From Otis tarda (lineage: Eukaryota; Chordata; Aves; Otidiformes; Otididae), in the NCBI GenBank assembly GCA_026413225.1, contig JAPMTP010000073.1:1-64000 (forward strand): a stretch of 64,000 nucleotides of DNA, read 5' to 3'. The translations under genes and the position numbers were made by a program. Below, piece by piece: positions 11,201-25,100 of the stretch. Every line of letters begins with the position of its first letter. The first letter of the stretch is position 1. The notes below the pieces were generated by a model. It was not told the origin of the DNA. It did not search any database and saw only the letters and a program-made list of their open reading frames with translations.

Positions 11201-14200
11201 AGAATTCAGTGACTAAAAAAGCCCCAAACCTTGGAAAAGAGAATATTATCTGCATCCTTTGTTGGGACTTTACTCTAGCAAGACAGGTAATAATAGCTAA
11301 TTATTTAGAGAATACTTATTGTCATCTGTAATTCTTGAGCTGGAACTGCTTCTTGACTTCAAGAATTAAGAATATTTGGGTCTCTTATGACAGCTACCTT
11401 ACAGGCTTATCTTTATACTCACCAAAACGAGATTTTCAAACAATAGTTGTATTTAGAGCTAAATTAAGCTCAAGCCTACAGCCATAGCATTTCCAAGGAA
11501 ATTGCATTCTTGGTTAGATTATGGGAAAGGAAAACTTTTGCAAAAGTGTTATCAATTTCAAAGGAGCATGTCCAATAACACTCTTGTTAGAATTCTTAAG
11601 ATATGCAGAGTATCAAAGCCCTGATTTCAACATTTAGGTACCACCAAGAATCTGTTGTGCTGGTATTTTCACGTCACACAGATTCTTAATCACACCTTCA
11701 CTATCAAGTCATCCCCAATACATTCTTCGAGTTATGAAAATAAACCAGTATTTCAGCTCTTTGATACTCTAGCAGTGACAGGATGCCAGAGAATTGTTGT
11801 TTTTGCAAACTCTCCTTTATTGATGAGCTTTAAGCCTATCCCTGTATCTAGTGACACAGGGATACAAGAGAAGTAAACCTGTGCATGCATTTAAATAGCA
11901 GTTGAAGACAGTTCAGCTAGAGGTATGTAAATACACGAGCAGTATAATGTAAAGAGGCTCACCTGCTCTTCCTATTTGATCCCATCACTACTTCGGTTTC
12001 CCTTCTTCATTAACCAAGTCCCCAAGGCTGATATTTTGTAATTGGTAGCCTTTTGACATGCTGGGACTACTGTATTTTTATTATAACAGACCACAGAGAA
12101 ACAAAGTTGAAACCTTTTAATTTTTTTTTTCATTTCCCCTTCCCTTGGAGTTAATAGCAATTTGTCATTTTAACTCAGAACAGGTTACAAGGTTTCTTTA
12201 TATCAACTTTCAGAGTCCATGCTGAAAAGACAAGATTACATTATGTCAAAATGGAGATCCAAAAAGGATGTGGCCCTGAAAGTTTCCCACTCCTCGGGAT
12301 TCCTTAGGCCATGCTGAAGATGAGTTTCTCCTTCTATCATTTCTTTTTGACCTGCGAGATATTCATAAGAGGCTTCTTGTTATTTCTTCAGCAGGGGAAG
12401 GAAAAGGGAAAAGGGAGAGCTTCGTGTTCTAAAAGACTTCTATATTACAGACTCACTAAATAACCTGCTACCAGAGAGAGACTTTTAAAAATGGCATCAG
12501 TACAGATAAATATAACCATTTTGGAGACCTAATGGTATCCAATGACTATATTAAGACATTTAAATGGGTTCTTTTTCATGCAAAATTCATTACATATATT
12601 ACTAAAATATCTTTAGGACTGCAATAATAATTCAATAATGCTCCTTGGAAGTCTGAGACTCTTCCACAGGAAGAAAAAAATTGCCAGACACAATGGACAA
12701 GGCAGAATCATTGCTAAAGAAAAGAATGCAGTTACGAGAAGGAACAGCCATATCTGCCTTGACACATAAGTGTCAAGTATATATAAGTATATAAAAATGC
12801 ATTATCATTGAACACATTCCTCATTGAACATATCACCTCACCAGTGTCAAAAAATTTCAGTCCTGGGATTGGAGATAACCTGCAAAATTCATGAAGTAAC
12901 TTTGGTGTTTCCCACTTCTCATGAAAGTTGCTGCAGTACAGTATTTACTATTTTTACTATACCTAGTGATTTTCAGTCTAATTTTTACAGCCTTATGTCT
13001 TAGTTCAAAAGGCTAGATCTGACCTTTCTTATCCTAAGAAGAAAGAATATCCCTCTGAAACAAACATCTTTTTTTTCCCTTTGAATCACACTTTTTGTTC
13101 AATATTGTTGTTCAGTTGTAGATCAGAAGCTTTTGCATATCAATGGCAGAGTATCTAAACAAACACGGTTCTATTAATTTATCAATATAACTATTTAAAT
13201 TTGGACTTCAGAGTCGCTATTAATCTATTCTATTACACAGTAAGTATTAGTTTAGATTTTTATCTAATCTGTTCGATCAGTCTGGTTATATTATATGTGG
13301 AATCTAATATAAGAATATAGCTTACTTATCTTTGGAAGGTATAGGTTTATTCATACAAGATAGAAAGTTGTTTACAGTCACTTAGACCTGTAACAGTAAG
13401 AGGTTATTGAAACCACTCTGCCCTAAAAAGCCTAGTAATCACATGATATACATACAGGACTGAAACTTTTTCACAGTCTGCTAGCTGCAGAATGAAAGGA
13501 TAAGCAGTAATTGAAAATAGCAGGCATAAAGCACAACCAAGTGTTTTTATTTACTTTACCTAGCTGTAACTAGAAGCACTAGTTACAGGCAAAAGAGAAT
13601 CATGCCCAGAAATGGTATATACCAGTCCCTCACCAAATATAAATTTCCACAGGTGCATTAATTTCAATGGAGGCAGACAAATTTACAGCAGTGAAAGCTC
13701 TAGGCCATTTTATTGCCCAGATTCTTTTCTGAACAAATCCTGTGTGCAGCAAGGACGGATATCATAGACCCTAGTGCAGCTCTGACCCTGTAGAAGATGG
13801 GATTGTTCCCAGACAGCTTTAATGTGTTTCACTAATGAAGTATGAATAGCAGTAGGACTGGTGCAGAACAGAGGCATTGCACCCACTGCTTTGCATTCCC
13901 ACCTCATCTGCATTTGTCTAATACTGGTGAGGGAGAGCAGTATATAAGTAGAGGCATGAGCAGCGAATACTTCTTGAAGACAAAATAATCTTGCACGGCC
14001 TCTGGGAGTCTAAGAAGCTGTGAAAATCCAGCCCTTATCTACTTGCTATTGCATAGTTTTGATTGATGGGATTAAAAAGCAGTTTAAAAAACTTGGGGCA
14101 CTATTCTGCATAGGTTTGCATGTCATATCACAGAAGGCCAATTTTCTCATAATTTATTAATTTTAATTCATAATTTAAATGAGAAAGTTGTAAAACATGG

Positions 14201-16760
14201 CTCTAGCTGAAGTTGTGAAAAATCAGTATTCTCCAGCATGAGTCATTTGTTCAATTCTCTGCACCATGATTCTGACATAAAGGTAGAGGAAACTTAAAGA
14301 AAGGGAAGTTTTTCCTTTCTTTAAAACCAAGTAAACAGCCTTTGTTTGCCAAAATATACCGGTAGCCCAACAAAGGGCCCAGAAACAGATTCCTGGCAAT
14401 CCAGGAAGCATGTGACAAACAGCTCCACATCAGCTAAACAGCCCTTGGCAGTGTATTTTTAATTGACTGTGTGGTGCAAGGTGGGCAAGCACAATGAAGC
14501 AGAACATGCAGGAATATTTAGGAATATCTTTAAAGAGGAGTGAGTGATAACACAGGAAACAGTTAAAGGTACAGAAAAGATACTTTATTAACTCCTCTCC
14601 CCCTCTTCTTACTATACAAATAAAAAAGGATACTGAGTAAAACTGAATGACGGGAAAGTAAAAATCATGATTTTCCACAGCATATAATTAGCCTGCAAAA
14701 CTCATTACCCCCAATATCAGCAAGAGTAAGAGTGACAGTTAATGAAGCAGTCAGCTGTTTGAAAATGCAGATCTGTTCCAAAAGGATTTGTAAAAGGAAC
14801 ATGGAGATTATGTAGTAAATCCCCACTGTTTTTTGTTTACAGTCCTCTGGAAGTATGATCTCCAGAGAACAGCTTTACATAAGGTGTGTTATGCCACTAT
14901 CTGCCTCCAATCTACCTTACAGAGACACAGAAAATGCATAGACTGTCTGTGAGACATCCTAGTATATCTAGAAATACACAAGCATCCTGGGTGTGCTCTG
15001 GTATAAGGGATCTGCAGTTTCTTAGGGTATTTTCTTGTTAACACAAAAAAACTCATCTTGAATGCTCAAGCAGCAGCCATGGGGGTGAGTTCTAATATCT
15101 AAATTAAACAGTTGAGTGTCTTTTGAGCATTTCGGATTCACTTTTGTGAATCAGACCCCATGACCTCAGGAGGATTTGAAAAAGGCAAAGACTTTTCTAT
15201 GGTCAGTTGAGGTAAGAAGAGAGATATTAAAGTGAAATATCTAAACCAAAATAAAACAGAAAAAAAAAAGAAAGTACAATGGAAGGAACAGAAATCCATT
15301 TGATTTAAAGCATGAGCCATTTTCTAACACTGTATAGTAAAGGGAACCTTTGAGGTGAGAGGGCTTTTCCATAGATGGTGTCTGGAGTGTTTTCTGCCCA
15401 TGGTTCGGGAATGGCAGGTAGTGCTAGTGTCAGTAAACGGGGCTGTATGGCCTGCTGATCTGAATGAGTGTGGCCATAGCTATGTTCCTGCAAGCAAAAA
15501 CCAGGATCTGCTAGTTAGCTGCAGTCAGCCAGGCTCAGTCCCTTTTCTAATGAGGGCCTTTTCACATGTCAAACTGCTGTACTTTGCCGCATTTTCTTCA
15601 GTTTCATTTTAAATGTCTCCCATTGTCTTCACATTCTCATGTCATTTTTTCCCACTCTGAAAGGATATGCAAGAGAAAGGACTCTGAATTAATTTTTCAA
15701 ATGTGCTTAATGTAGGTAGTGCATGAGGGCAGACAGAATTCAATTTGATTAAATGTAAGCTAATGCATACTTGCAAAAAATTGTCTGAATTTCTTGTGCA
15801 TTTTCAAAGGCTCTGATGTCCTGATTCAATGACTGTTTGAGTGCTCCTGAGAGAAAAAGGCCCCTTAATTTCGTTGTCAGGTGTTAAGGGTTCTCTTTCT
15901 ACTCAAAATGCAATGCATGGCCTTAACATTGAACTTTGACCCCTCTTAAGAAGAGTCTAAGCGGTTGTTGTTTAATAAAAATAGCTTTTTGGTGTATTGC
16001 AGCAAACAATTTGCTTGGATGAATTGCAGGAATTGAAAAATGGCATATAAATACCATAATCCTGTGATATGAAGCAATGCTATGAGCTGGGCAGGTGCTG
16101 AGTCCCACATTCGTAGGATCACTTCAAAAGATTTAATACTAGAATTTCAGAGAAGGTTAATGAAAGCAGTAAATGATATGCCAGAATTTGCAGGAAACAA
16201 GGCATTGCAAAGAGCAAGGTGCTCAGTTCCAGCCTCACTGTGGCTTTTTTATGATGGCAGCAAAGCAGTCAAAGTGACCATTACCCAGGAGAGAGAAAAT
16301 TTACAGTCCCTATAGGTGGTTTTATTGCATTGCCCTCTACAGTCTTCAGTATTGCCAGAGCACAGTTGGAAGTGGGCCTGGGAAAAGAAGGAAAAAGCAA
16401 GATCTCTATGCTGGATACTCCAACTAGACTGGCAGTCCAGTGGGGTCTGTGAACAGCTACTCTCAGCAGAACCCTTCTTAGCAGAATATAGACAGGAGCT
16501 GTCCTCTCTTAGTGCTACAATAGCAAGTTTACCTTCTTCCCCATCTTTACTCCTTGGTAAAGAAGGCAAGTGTGGATTCCTGAAACACGAGGAGATAAGC
16601 AAGACATTGAGTTTGGCCAAAATTCTGACTTCTTATCAAAGTTCTTTAATTTCCTCCATGTTTCAGCGTAGAATGAAGCATTAATGAAATTCCTTTTGCC
16701 CTTTACACACTTATTTTACTAGCAATATACATTCCTGCAAAATGCCTATTTCTAGATGAA
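8284..16760. other. AT-rich unannotated sequence
   Basis: No supported gene. Contains a T run at about 9136-9154 and other short homopolymers. Open frames are all under 125 codons, lack family motifs and overlap on opposite strands, so I read them as chance. Confidence 0.6.
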
Positions 16761-16764
16761 CATA

Positions 16765-17795
16765 GCAAATGAGGTCAAAGGCTCAATATCCAGATGGAGG
16801 TTGGTGGTGTCCTTCAAGGGTCCATAATGGGATCAGTATGGTTTAACTGATCTTCATCAATGACACAGACAGTGAGGTTGAGTGCATCCTCAGCAAGTTT
16901 GCAGATGATAATAAGCTGAGTGGTGTGGTTGATACATCTGAGGGATGGCATGCCATCCAGAGGGACATGGACAAGCTTGACAAGTGGGCCTAAGTGAACA
17001 TAATGAGATTCAATAAGACCAAGTGCAAGGTCCTGCAAATGAGTTGGGGCAATCCCCTGTATCAATACAGGCTGGGGTATGAAGGAATTGAGTGCAGCCC
17101 TGACGAGAAAGACTTGGGGATACTGGTGAATGAAAAGCTGGATATGAGCTGTCAATGTGTGCTCACAGCCCAGAAGGACAATCGTGTCCTGGGCTGCATC
17201 AAAAGAAGCATGGTCAACAGGTCAAGAGAGGTGATTCTTCCCCTCTACTCCACTTTTGTGAGACCCCACCTGGAGTACTGCATCCAGTTCTGGAGTCCTC
17301 AGCACAGGAAAGACATGGACCTGTTAGACTGAGTCCAGAGGAGGCCACAAACATGATCAGAGGCCTGGAGCACCTCCCCTGTGAAGACAGGCTGAGAGAG
17401 GTGAGGCTGTTCAGCCTGGAGAAAAGGAGGCTCTGGGGACACCTTATAGGAATCTTTCAGTACTTAAAGGAGGTTTGTAAGAAAGATGGGGAGAAACTCT
17501 TTAGTAGGGCCTGTTGTGACAGGACAAGGGGTAATGGTTTTATACTAAAAGGGTGTAGATTTAGACTAGCTATAAGGAAAACATTTTTTTTTTTTTGCAG
17601 TGAGGGTGGTGAAACACTGAAACAGGTTGCCCAGAGAGATGGTTGATGTCCCATCCCTGGAGACATTTAACGCCAGGCTGGATGGGGCTCTGAGCAACAT
17701 GATTTAGTTGATGGTGACCCTGTGCACTGCACGGGGGTTGGACTAGATTACCTAGGTCCCTTCCAACCCAAACCATTGTATGATTCTATGATCTT
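16765..17795 (+). mobile_element. CR1 LINE, 3' portion of about 1 kb
   Basis: A plus-strand CR1 covering the end of the ORF2 reverse transcriptase, the conserved C-terminal region and the 3' tail. Recognisable ORF2 pieces include [41 protein letters not shown] and [20 protein letters not shown], in two frames (16994-17332 and 17155-17646), so it carries frameshifts. It ends with a TGTATGATTCTATGATC tail. A T run near 17583-17596 adds a further frame break. Confidence 0.95.
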
Positions 17796-19925
17796 CAGAC
17801 GTATGTGTTCACTTTATGAATGAAAAGTTGCGTACCTATACATTTATTTCAGAATTTGTAATTTATGTCATAGTTCTGAGTGTATGGGAAAAGTGTAATA
17901 ATTACCACACTAGAAGATATGTGAAAGATTCAAGACTTTTTATTGGGATTTCAATTGAATTTAGTTTCTTAATGCTTATAAGGAAGTTGTTATAGTTTTA
18001 AATGAGATCTGTTGCTATTGGCAACTGTTTCGGTAATTGTAAAATCTATAAAATAGACAGGGCTATTTAAGCTACTTAAAAATTTATAGCATATTAGATT
18101 TAATTAATATTTTCAAATATGAAAAGCCATTAATGATTTAGAATATGAATCAATATTTTTCTGTATGTGTATGTTTTGTATTAAAAATAATATATGCAAT
18201 TCTCTCAATAGTATTAGAATGGACAATTTGTCTAAAATGGTATAGTGACTTAGTCCACTTTCTTGACCTCTGTATGCCACAACTGACATCTGGATTAGAT
18301 AGGAAGGAATTACTGTGGAAGACTCAACAGAATTCTTTGTTAGCATGTGGAAAGCAAGGTTTATTTGCAGGGTTGTACTTGTACAGTCATTGCAGTGTTT
18401 ATAGTGCATTCAGCTCCAGGTGCAATTACCGTATCTAACCTCACACATATTAATTGGTTTTATTATAAAGTACCTTAATCCTAGTAAATAAAATTCACAG
18501 TTATTCTATTTCCTTCAACATAATTATGTTTTTAAAGTGTTATAATAATATAGAGAGAACTCTAGTGTGCTAGTTAAGGTTATATATTCAAAACTCCTTG
18601 AGGTCACAAGATAAATGGAGCTTAGTACAAAATTATTATTATTACTATTACAGAAAAAGTGTAGGCAAGACTGCAAATACAGTATGCATATACACGTATG
18701 TCTATATATTTGTACTAGTGGTGTCTGAAGTACTTATAATTACGTTTCAGGGTTATTTCATACCGCTATAAAGACAAACAGAAGCCTATTCTTTTTCCTG
18801 AATCGCATTTCACTTGAAAGCTGGCTTCCTTAACCATAAAAAACCAGCTAATCTCTAAAAGAGTGAGTTTGTCCTAGCAGGAGATGACATGGAAACTCAA
18901 AGCTGTAGTAGTTTACTGAGTTTCACTTGGGTAAATATTTGCAGGAAAATTTTGTAGGGTTTCCTTTGTTAATATTTCTCCAAAAGCTCCAGTGCTGAGT
19001 AAAGGATGGGATGTATTTTTCTCAGTAGCCAATCACTTCAGACTGGAAGATCTCTGGAGATTTATATCAATCTCCACCTTAGATTGTCTGAAAGAAGATC
19101 CAGCACCAAAAGGACAGTTTCTGTTTCAATCAGTTCCTTTGATGTGATTCCAAGTTAATCAGAGAATTCCTGTTGTAAGATGCTCCCTGAACTCCCGAAG
19201 AGAGATATTTTTCATCATCATGAAAATTATACTGCTCTTGCTTCTCTCAGACTCAGTGGGATGAATTTAAATGCTATGTGAAGAACTGTAAATCTATGGG
19301 AGTGTAACAGGCGGTATCTTGGAGAATTTCTGCGATGACTGCAGTTTGTACAGAACTAGCTTTAAACCAGACATCTCTAGCCATGTAGTACGCTAAAACA
19401 TGTGGTTCAGCAACCAACCAAATCCAGAAAGATTTTACAGCTTGTGTTGAATGCCTTGTCGTAATTGCACTGCTACAAGTAGTATGTTAAAACTAGTGTG
19501 AGCATGTTTCCAGAAGCAGCACTACCATCATGTATAATCACAGAGTGTGTACATACAGATTGATCTGATCCAGTTGTATATGCATAGGAGTTAAACATAC
19601 ATCTCTAAGCTAATTACTGTTCTCAATGGAGAAAAGTAAACACATGGAGAGCTTAATTGATTTGACTGAATTGCTGACTAAAAAGACAGTGGCCATAAGG
19701 GATGAGAGCCTACATACCTACCTTAAATGCAAGTCGTCTAACTTCTGGTGCTTCATTAGAACAGACAAATCCCATTCCAATGCTTAATGGATGAGAAAAA
19801 GATAAAGTACATTCTACTTAATATTCACTACTTAGAATTTCACACCAAACCCAAAGATAAATGAGCTGGAATGTAAGGCAAAGGGTGGAGATCTTGAGAC
19901 AACAGGCGTTCCTGAAAATAGTAAA
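17796..19925. other. AT-rich unannotated sequence
   Basis: Nothing recognisable. Short random ORFs only. Confidence 0.6.
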
Positions 19926-20775
19926 ATCAAAGAATCATGGATTCATAGAATAGTTCAAGTAGGAAGGGGTCTTTAAAGGTCATCTAGTCCATCTCCCTTG
20001 CAAGGAGCAGGGATATCTCCAACTCGATCAGGTTGCTCAGAGCCCCATCCAACCTGGCCTTAAATGTTTCCAGGGATGGGGCATCTACCACCTCTCTGGG
20101 CAACCTGTTCCAGTGTTCCACCATCCTCACTGTTAAAAAATATTTTCCTTATATCAAGTCTAAATCTACCTCCTCCTAGTTTAAACTCATTATTCCTTGT
20201 CCTGTGGCTACAGGCCCTGCTAAATAGTTTCTCCCCATCCTTTTCATAAGCCCCCTTTAGGTAGTGGAAGATGGCTGTAAGGTCTCCCCAGAGTCTTCTC
20301 TTCTCCAGGCTGAACAGCCCCAACTTTCTCAGCCTGTGCTTACAGGAGAGGTGCTCCAGCCCTCTAATCATCTTCCCTGGCCCTCCTCTGGACTCGCTCC
20401 AACAGATCCACATCCTTCTTACGCTGGGGGCTCCAGAGCTGGATGCAGTACTCCAGATGGGTTCTCACCAGAACAGAATAGAGGTAAAGAACCACCTCCT
20501 TTGATGTGCTGATCACACTTATTTTGATGCCCAGGTTGCAGTTGGCTTCCTGGACTGCAAGTGCACATTGTCGGCTCATGTTGAGCTTCTCCTCCACCAG
20601 TAACTCCAAGTCCTTCTCCTCAGGGCTGCTCTCAATCCATTCTCCAACTAGTCCACATTTGTGCTTTGGATTGCCCTGACCCACCTGCAGGACCTTGCAC
20701 TTGGCCTCGTTGAACTACATGAGGTTTGCAGTGGCCCACTCTCCAGCCTGTCAAGGTCCCTCTGGATGGTATCTC
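19926..20775 (-). mobile_element. CR1 LINE, 3' portion
   Basis: A minus-strand CR1 beginning at its tail (AAAGAATCATGGATTCATAG) and running through the 3' untranslated region into ORF2. ORF2 fragments at 20060-20413 ([20 protein letters not shown]) and 20364-20684 ([40 protein letters not shown]) are in different frames. Truncated near CAGCCTGTCAAGGTCCCTCTG. Confidence 0.95.
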
Positions 20776-21409
20776 TTCTGAAATCAAGTCTATTGCAGGA
20801 AACATTCAGACATAGAACAGATAATAGAGCTTTGTACCTAAGAAATTTCATAGGACAGGATAAATACCTGACTGGAAAGGGTCTACACAATCTCCATTTA
20901 AAACTCTAAGCATAAGAATACAAATATGCTATTTGTCTTTCCAGCTTCTATGTCACTGAAAGGAAATTGAGTGTTCAGCTTGGAGGGAGATCTAAGGGGG
21001 GAACTAAGTTTAACAGAATATCAATAGATGACTGTGGCTGTCTGTAGATGCTGGTGAAATGTTGCATGGGAAAAGGAAGGAGACACTATCTCAAGACTTC
21101 AGATACTTCCACTTAAGAAAGCAGTCTATATCACATAACAAAAGGTGACAGTCTCAAATTCAGTTAAATAAGGCGAAAAAACTACTTCAAGAATGCCTAT
21201 AATTGGCAGGTCACATGATTTATCATTGACTCAAAGCAAATTTATCCATGAAATATCATCTGAATAATGTTAAGATTTTCTTTTTAAGATAGAATCTTCC
21301 GCTCTCCAACTGTTTAAACTAGAGAAGCAGGTTTCTCTGTTTCTATAGAGTAAGCCTTCTAACTTTAAGGCAGCCTGTAAGAGACTCTGTCGAGTATTTG
21401 TCTCAACAT
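20776..21409. other. Unannotated sequence between CR1 and LTR
   Basis: No recognisable feature. Confidence 0.6.
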
Positions 21410-22110
21410 TGTTGAAACATCAAACCACCACCCGAAAAATGGAACTTCAGTTAAACCATAGGACTAGAGTTTTCCTGCTGTCTTTCAAACCAATTCCTGT
21501 TGTCTTGCAAGCCAACTCCTGTTGTTCTGCGAACCTGAACGCAGAGCTGATTCTGAGAAATGCGCCCAGCATGCGCCCAGACCTGAGGCCAGAAAAACAG
21601 AGGGGCCCAGAGACGGTAATGGACATGCATATCACTGCCAGGTGAGGGGTGCAGCTAGGCAAACCAGCTCTTGGAATACAATGAATATGCAATGAAACAA
21701 ACAATAAAAGGACAAAAACAACCAACATCAAAAGGGAAACAACCATCAAGGGAACCAACATCGACGGAATCAACATCGAAACCAACATCTGATGGAACGT
21801 TCCCCCACCGAGTCAACTGGACTGTCAGGACGCCACAGCTCCGTGGTGGTAGCTATTGCAACTGAAACTCTTTTTTCCCTCTTTCCTTTCTTTCTGTCTT
21901 TTCTCTTGCATTTGCGAACTTGTTCTTGGGTAAATAAAGCTACCTGGCGCTTGACTCCATTTTGAGTCTTAATTCTGTTCCCGAGAATATGAGCAAAACC
22001 ACGCTCCAGTGTGTGAGAGGTTGGTCTAGCCGCCCCTAGCCTCCCAGACTTGTCTGACCTTGGCTAGAATGCAAGAGGGCTTTCCTCTCATCCGAAATCA
22101 GAGCGTGACA
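21410..22110 (+). mobile_element. Solo LTR, about 700 bp, retroviral family not identified
   Basis: Starts TGTTGAAACATCAAACC and ends CCGAAATCAGAGCGTGACA, giving TG..CA ends. A TATA-like AATAAAAGG lies near 21706. A polyadenylation signal AATAAA is at 21933-21938, followed by CTTGACTCCATTTTGAGTC, which has the look of an R/U5 boundary. GC content rises relative to the flanks. No gag, pol or primer binding site follows, and no clear target duplication was found, so this is probably an old solo LTR. ORFs on both strands inside it are shadows. Confidence 0.6.
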
Positions 22111-25100
22111 CAGCCCAGCTATATCATATACGAAAGACCACCTCCTCCTCAGTGGAAGGAGAGACGATAGTTCAGATGGCAGAATCTACAGTACTTAATG
22201 ACCTCCCACCAAGATGAAATATGACAGCATGTTAACCTAAGCATATTCATGAATGGTAAATTCTTAAAAATAATTTAATCAATTTATTTACTTACTTATT
22301 TATTTATTGAAAAAGGACTGTTCCAGAACTCAAGCAGCAAGATATTTTCCAAAACTGCAGTGAGACATCGACTGTGTGCAGCTGAACATGTCTCCAGAAG
22401 TGATAGTCAGCACTCCATACAGCCAGAAGACAAAATTGCCTGCCCAAGTGATAGAATTTAATTTGTTGAAAATTGAGTTTCTAGTAGAATATAACTACTA
22501 GTTCTCACTAGTCATCATTAACCTTTTGAGTTTACTTTCCTAGATATACACTCTGAATGTGTACAGTGTGTTGGTCTACCTGTGTGATTCTACAATAACA
22601 CTTATGAATGTTTTGACTAACTTCAATCAGCTTTGTCATAGAAACAGATGTTTCAAAAATAATGTCTGAGGAAAACAGATGATGAGGTAGAAGAGAGAAA
22701 TCTGAGTAGCATCTCTAGGGAAAAAAATGTTGAAAATATAGATAGATATTATAAAATATAGATAGAAAATTATTCAAGGATCAGGGATTTTGAGCTATTG
22801 CCAATTCCCTGTGATTTTGAACATCTCTTTAAGGATTTTTGTTTTCCCAAAAATCTATGAGGCTTGCAGAGACTCAAGAGCACAAACCTGTTTGGAATTT
22901 TTATCTTCAATCAGTGTTGATGTTGTCAAATAGCAATACAATGTATAAGTGAAAGCTAAACAATTTTTTCTTATTATTAGCTAGGTGTTATGGGCTTATG
23001 GTCAATAATTAAGTGTTAATTAATAATGAATATCTTCTGTAGTAATTTTATGGCAAGCTAATCTCTGATTATCTTGACAGAGAGCATATATACTTTGCCT
23101 GTAGTCTGCACACTGTAAAATAATTTGCTGGATCTGCATAAGTTATTCTGTCAAATTGCTCCAAAATATTTTCACAGCAAAAGCAGCTGGTAGTGGTCCA
23201 TCAGCACTTCACTCTAGAAATTTAGTGCACCTTCAGACAACTGCTTTTTCACCCATGTTACACCATACACTGACAAAATCTTAGAATCGCTTGTCCTCTA
23301 AGTCCTGCCAGCACCCTTTCCAAAAGCCTTTCCATTACTTTCTAGAACTCCATCCTTCACCCACTCACTCATCATCTACACTGTGTTTTGTCCTTGCTTT
23401 TCCATTGCATTCGTGTTGAAGCAGTCAAGGTCTTGAGTTTAGGTCAGTGCAACTTCTTAAAACAAACAAAACAATCAGCAAATAACAACACCACAGCAAC
23501 AACAAAAAAGTACCCAGAGGGGTAGTTACAGAACTACTAAACGTAGGAGGTAACTGTGTTATGGTACAAATCAAATGCTGTTGCAGAAGCAAATGTCTTA
23601 TTAAGCCCTTGAGTGGAACTCATGAGGAGTAATACATGTTTCCCTCTAAAAGCTGCATATACGTGGTGAAGGACTTGTGTTAGTCACTTCCGAGTTTAAA
23701 GTATCTCCAATTTTAAATAATTCTTCGTATGAAGACACTGCCACTAGAAGAAGATATGGTGACATACATGCTGAAGTGTACTGCTGGATTGTCGTCACAT
23801 TGCTCAGCATCTTTTGTTCCTGTGTATCATAGCCCCATTGCTACCAAAATAAAAAAATTTAAAAAAATTAAAAGAACTAATTGAGAAGGTAAAAACAGAC
23901 ACATGATTTTAAAATCTCAAAATTATATAAAATTTCTTAATGAAATACATCACATAATTCCTGTCAGTCCTTTATTCTTGTTGGTCTCTACTAGACAAGC
24001 CGGGAGTGATATTTCTGTGCCACCTCATATTCATCCTAGAAACAAGCAGGCTGATGGAGCAAATTCTTTAAACCGTACATGGCTCATTGAGTGCAGCCTG
24101 ACTCAGCAAATCATTAAGACTTTCCACAACTGAACACTTTTTTCCCTTGCTCTGAAGCACCTAGTGTTTTCTAATGCCAAAGGTCTGATACTGGATTTAG
24201 CAGATCAGGGAATTGCTTCAGGTTGTTACTTCCTCTGTTAGAATAAGTAAATGCCAAGCTGCCTCTAGAAATTCTATTAATCATCCTGCTGGCTCTCTTT
24301 AGATAGAAAAGGTTGAAATAAAAGTATGTTAATTGACTGAGCAAAAGAAAAAAGTTTAACATTATCTAGTATCTTAGCTTTGAGACACTCATTGCACTTT
24401 TCCTATCCTTCCGTGAAAGTGATAGAAGTTTTTATTTCAGATCTGATTCTCATTACTGACATAATGTCAGGTGGTTAAAGGTAACAGCTGGAAGAAGAAA
24501 GACATCTATTACATTTGCATTCAGGTTTGTAGAAATCTGTAACACTTCAGAGCTAATTTCTGCAGCAATGTTAACTAAATTCAGAAGCAGATTTGTGAAA
24601 TTTCCATGACAATTTTGTAGCAGCAAATACTGCATAATTTATAACAGCAGGAAATATAATACATGTATTTTAAAGCATTTTATTATTATTTGGTTTTATA
24701 TCCAAGTAATAAATCGCACAGTGAAGACAGGTTGGGCTAACAGGGAAACATCTAGCAAACTTAGTATTTGCTAAGCAGTCTCATAAAAGAATTGTTTCCT
24801 GCTGGCAGCATATGGTAGCAAGCTATGTCCCTCAAAGCAGGATAAACTTACAGTCATTGTTTTGTTCAGATATATTTATTCGTGTGTATATATTCCATTA
24901 TTTAGTTACATTAGAAATCACCACAAGAATTTGACAGAAAATTAGCCTGCCAGAAAATGCATTTTGTCAAAAAAAAAAAAGAAACAAAAATACTAGCAGT
25001 GTTGCAATAAAACACTTCAATGTTAATAAAATAAAAAAAAAATCTGAATTCAGTTTCAGTGAATTAAACTGAATGCTTCAACGAAAGTGTTTCAAGTTGA

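Noticed and set aside
16082..16684. Overlapping ORFs of 77-123 codons on both strands as possible host exons
   Set aside because: No recognisable domain, no clear splice context, and opposite-strand overlap. The evidence is insufficient for a gene.
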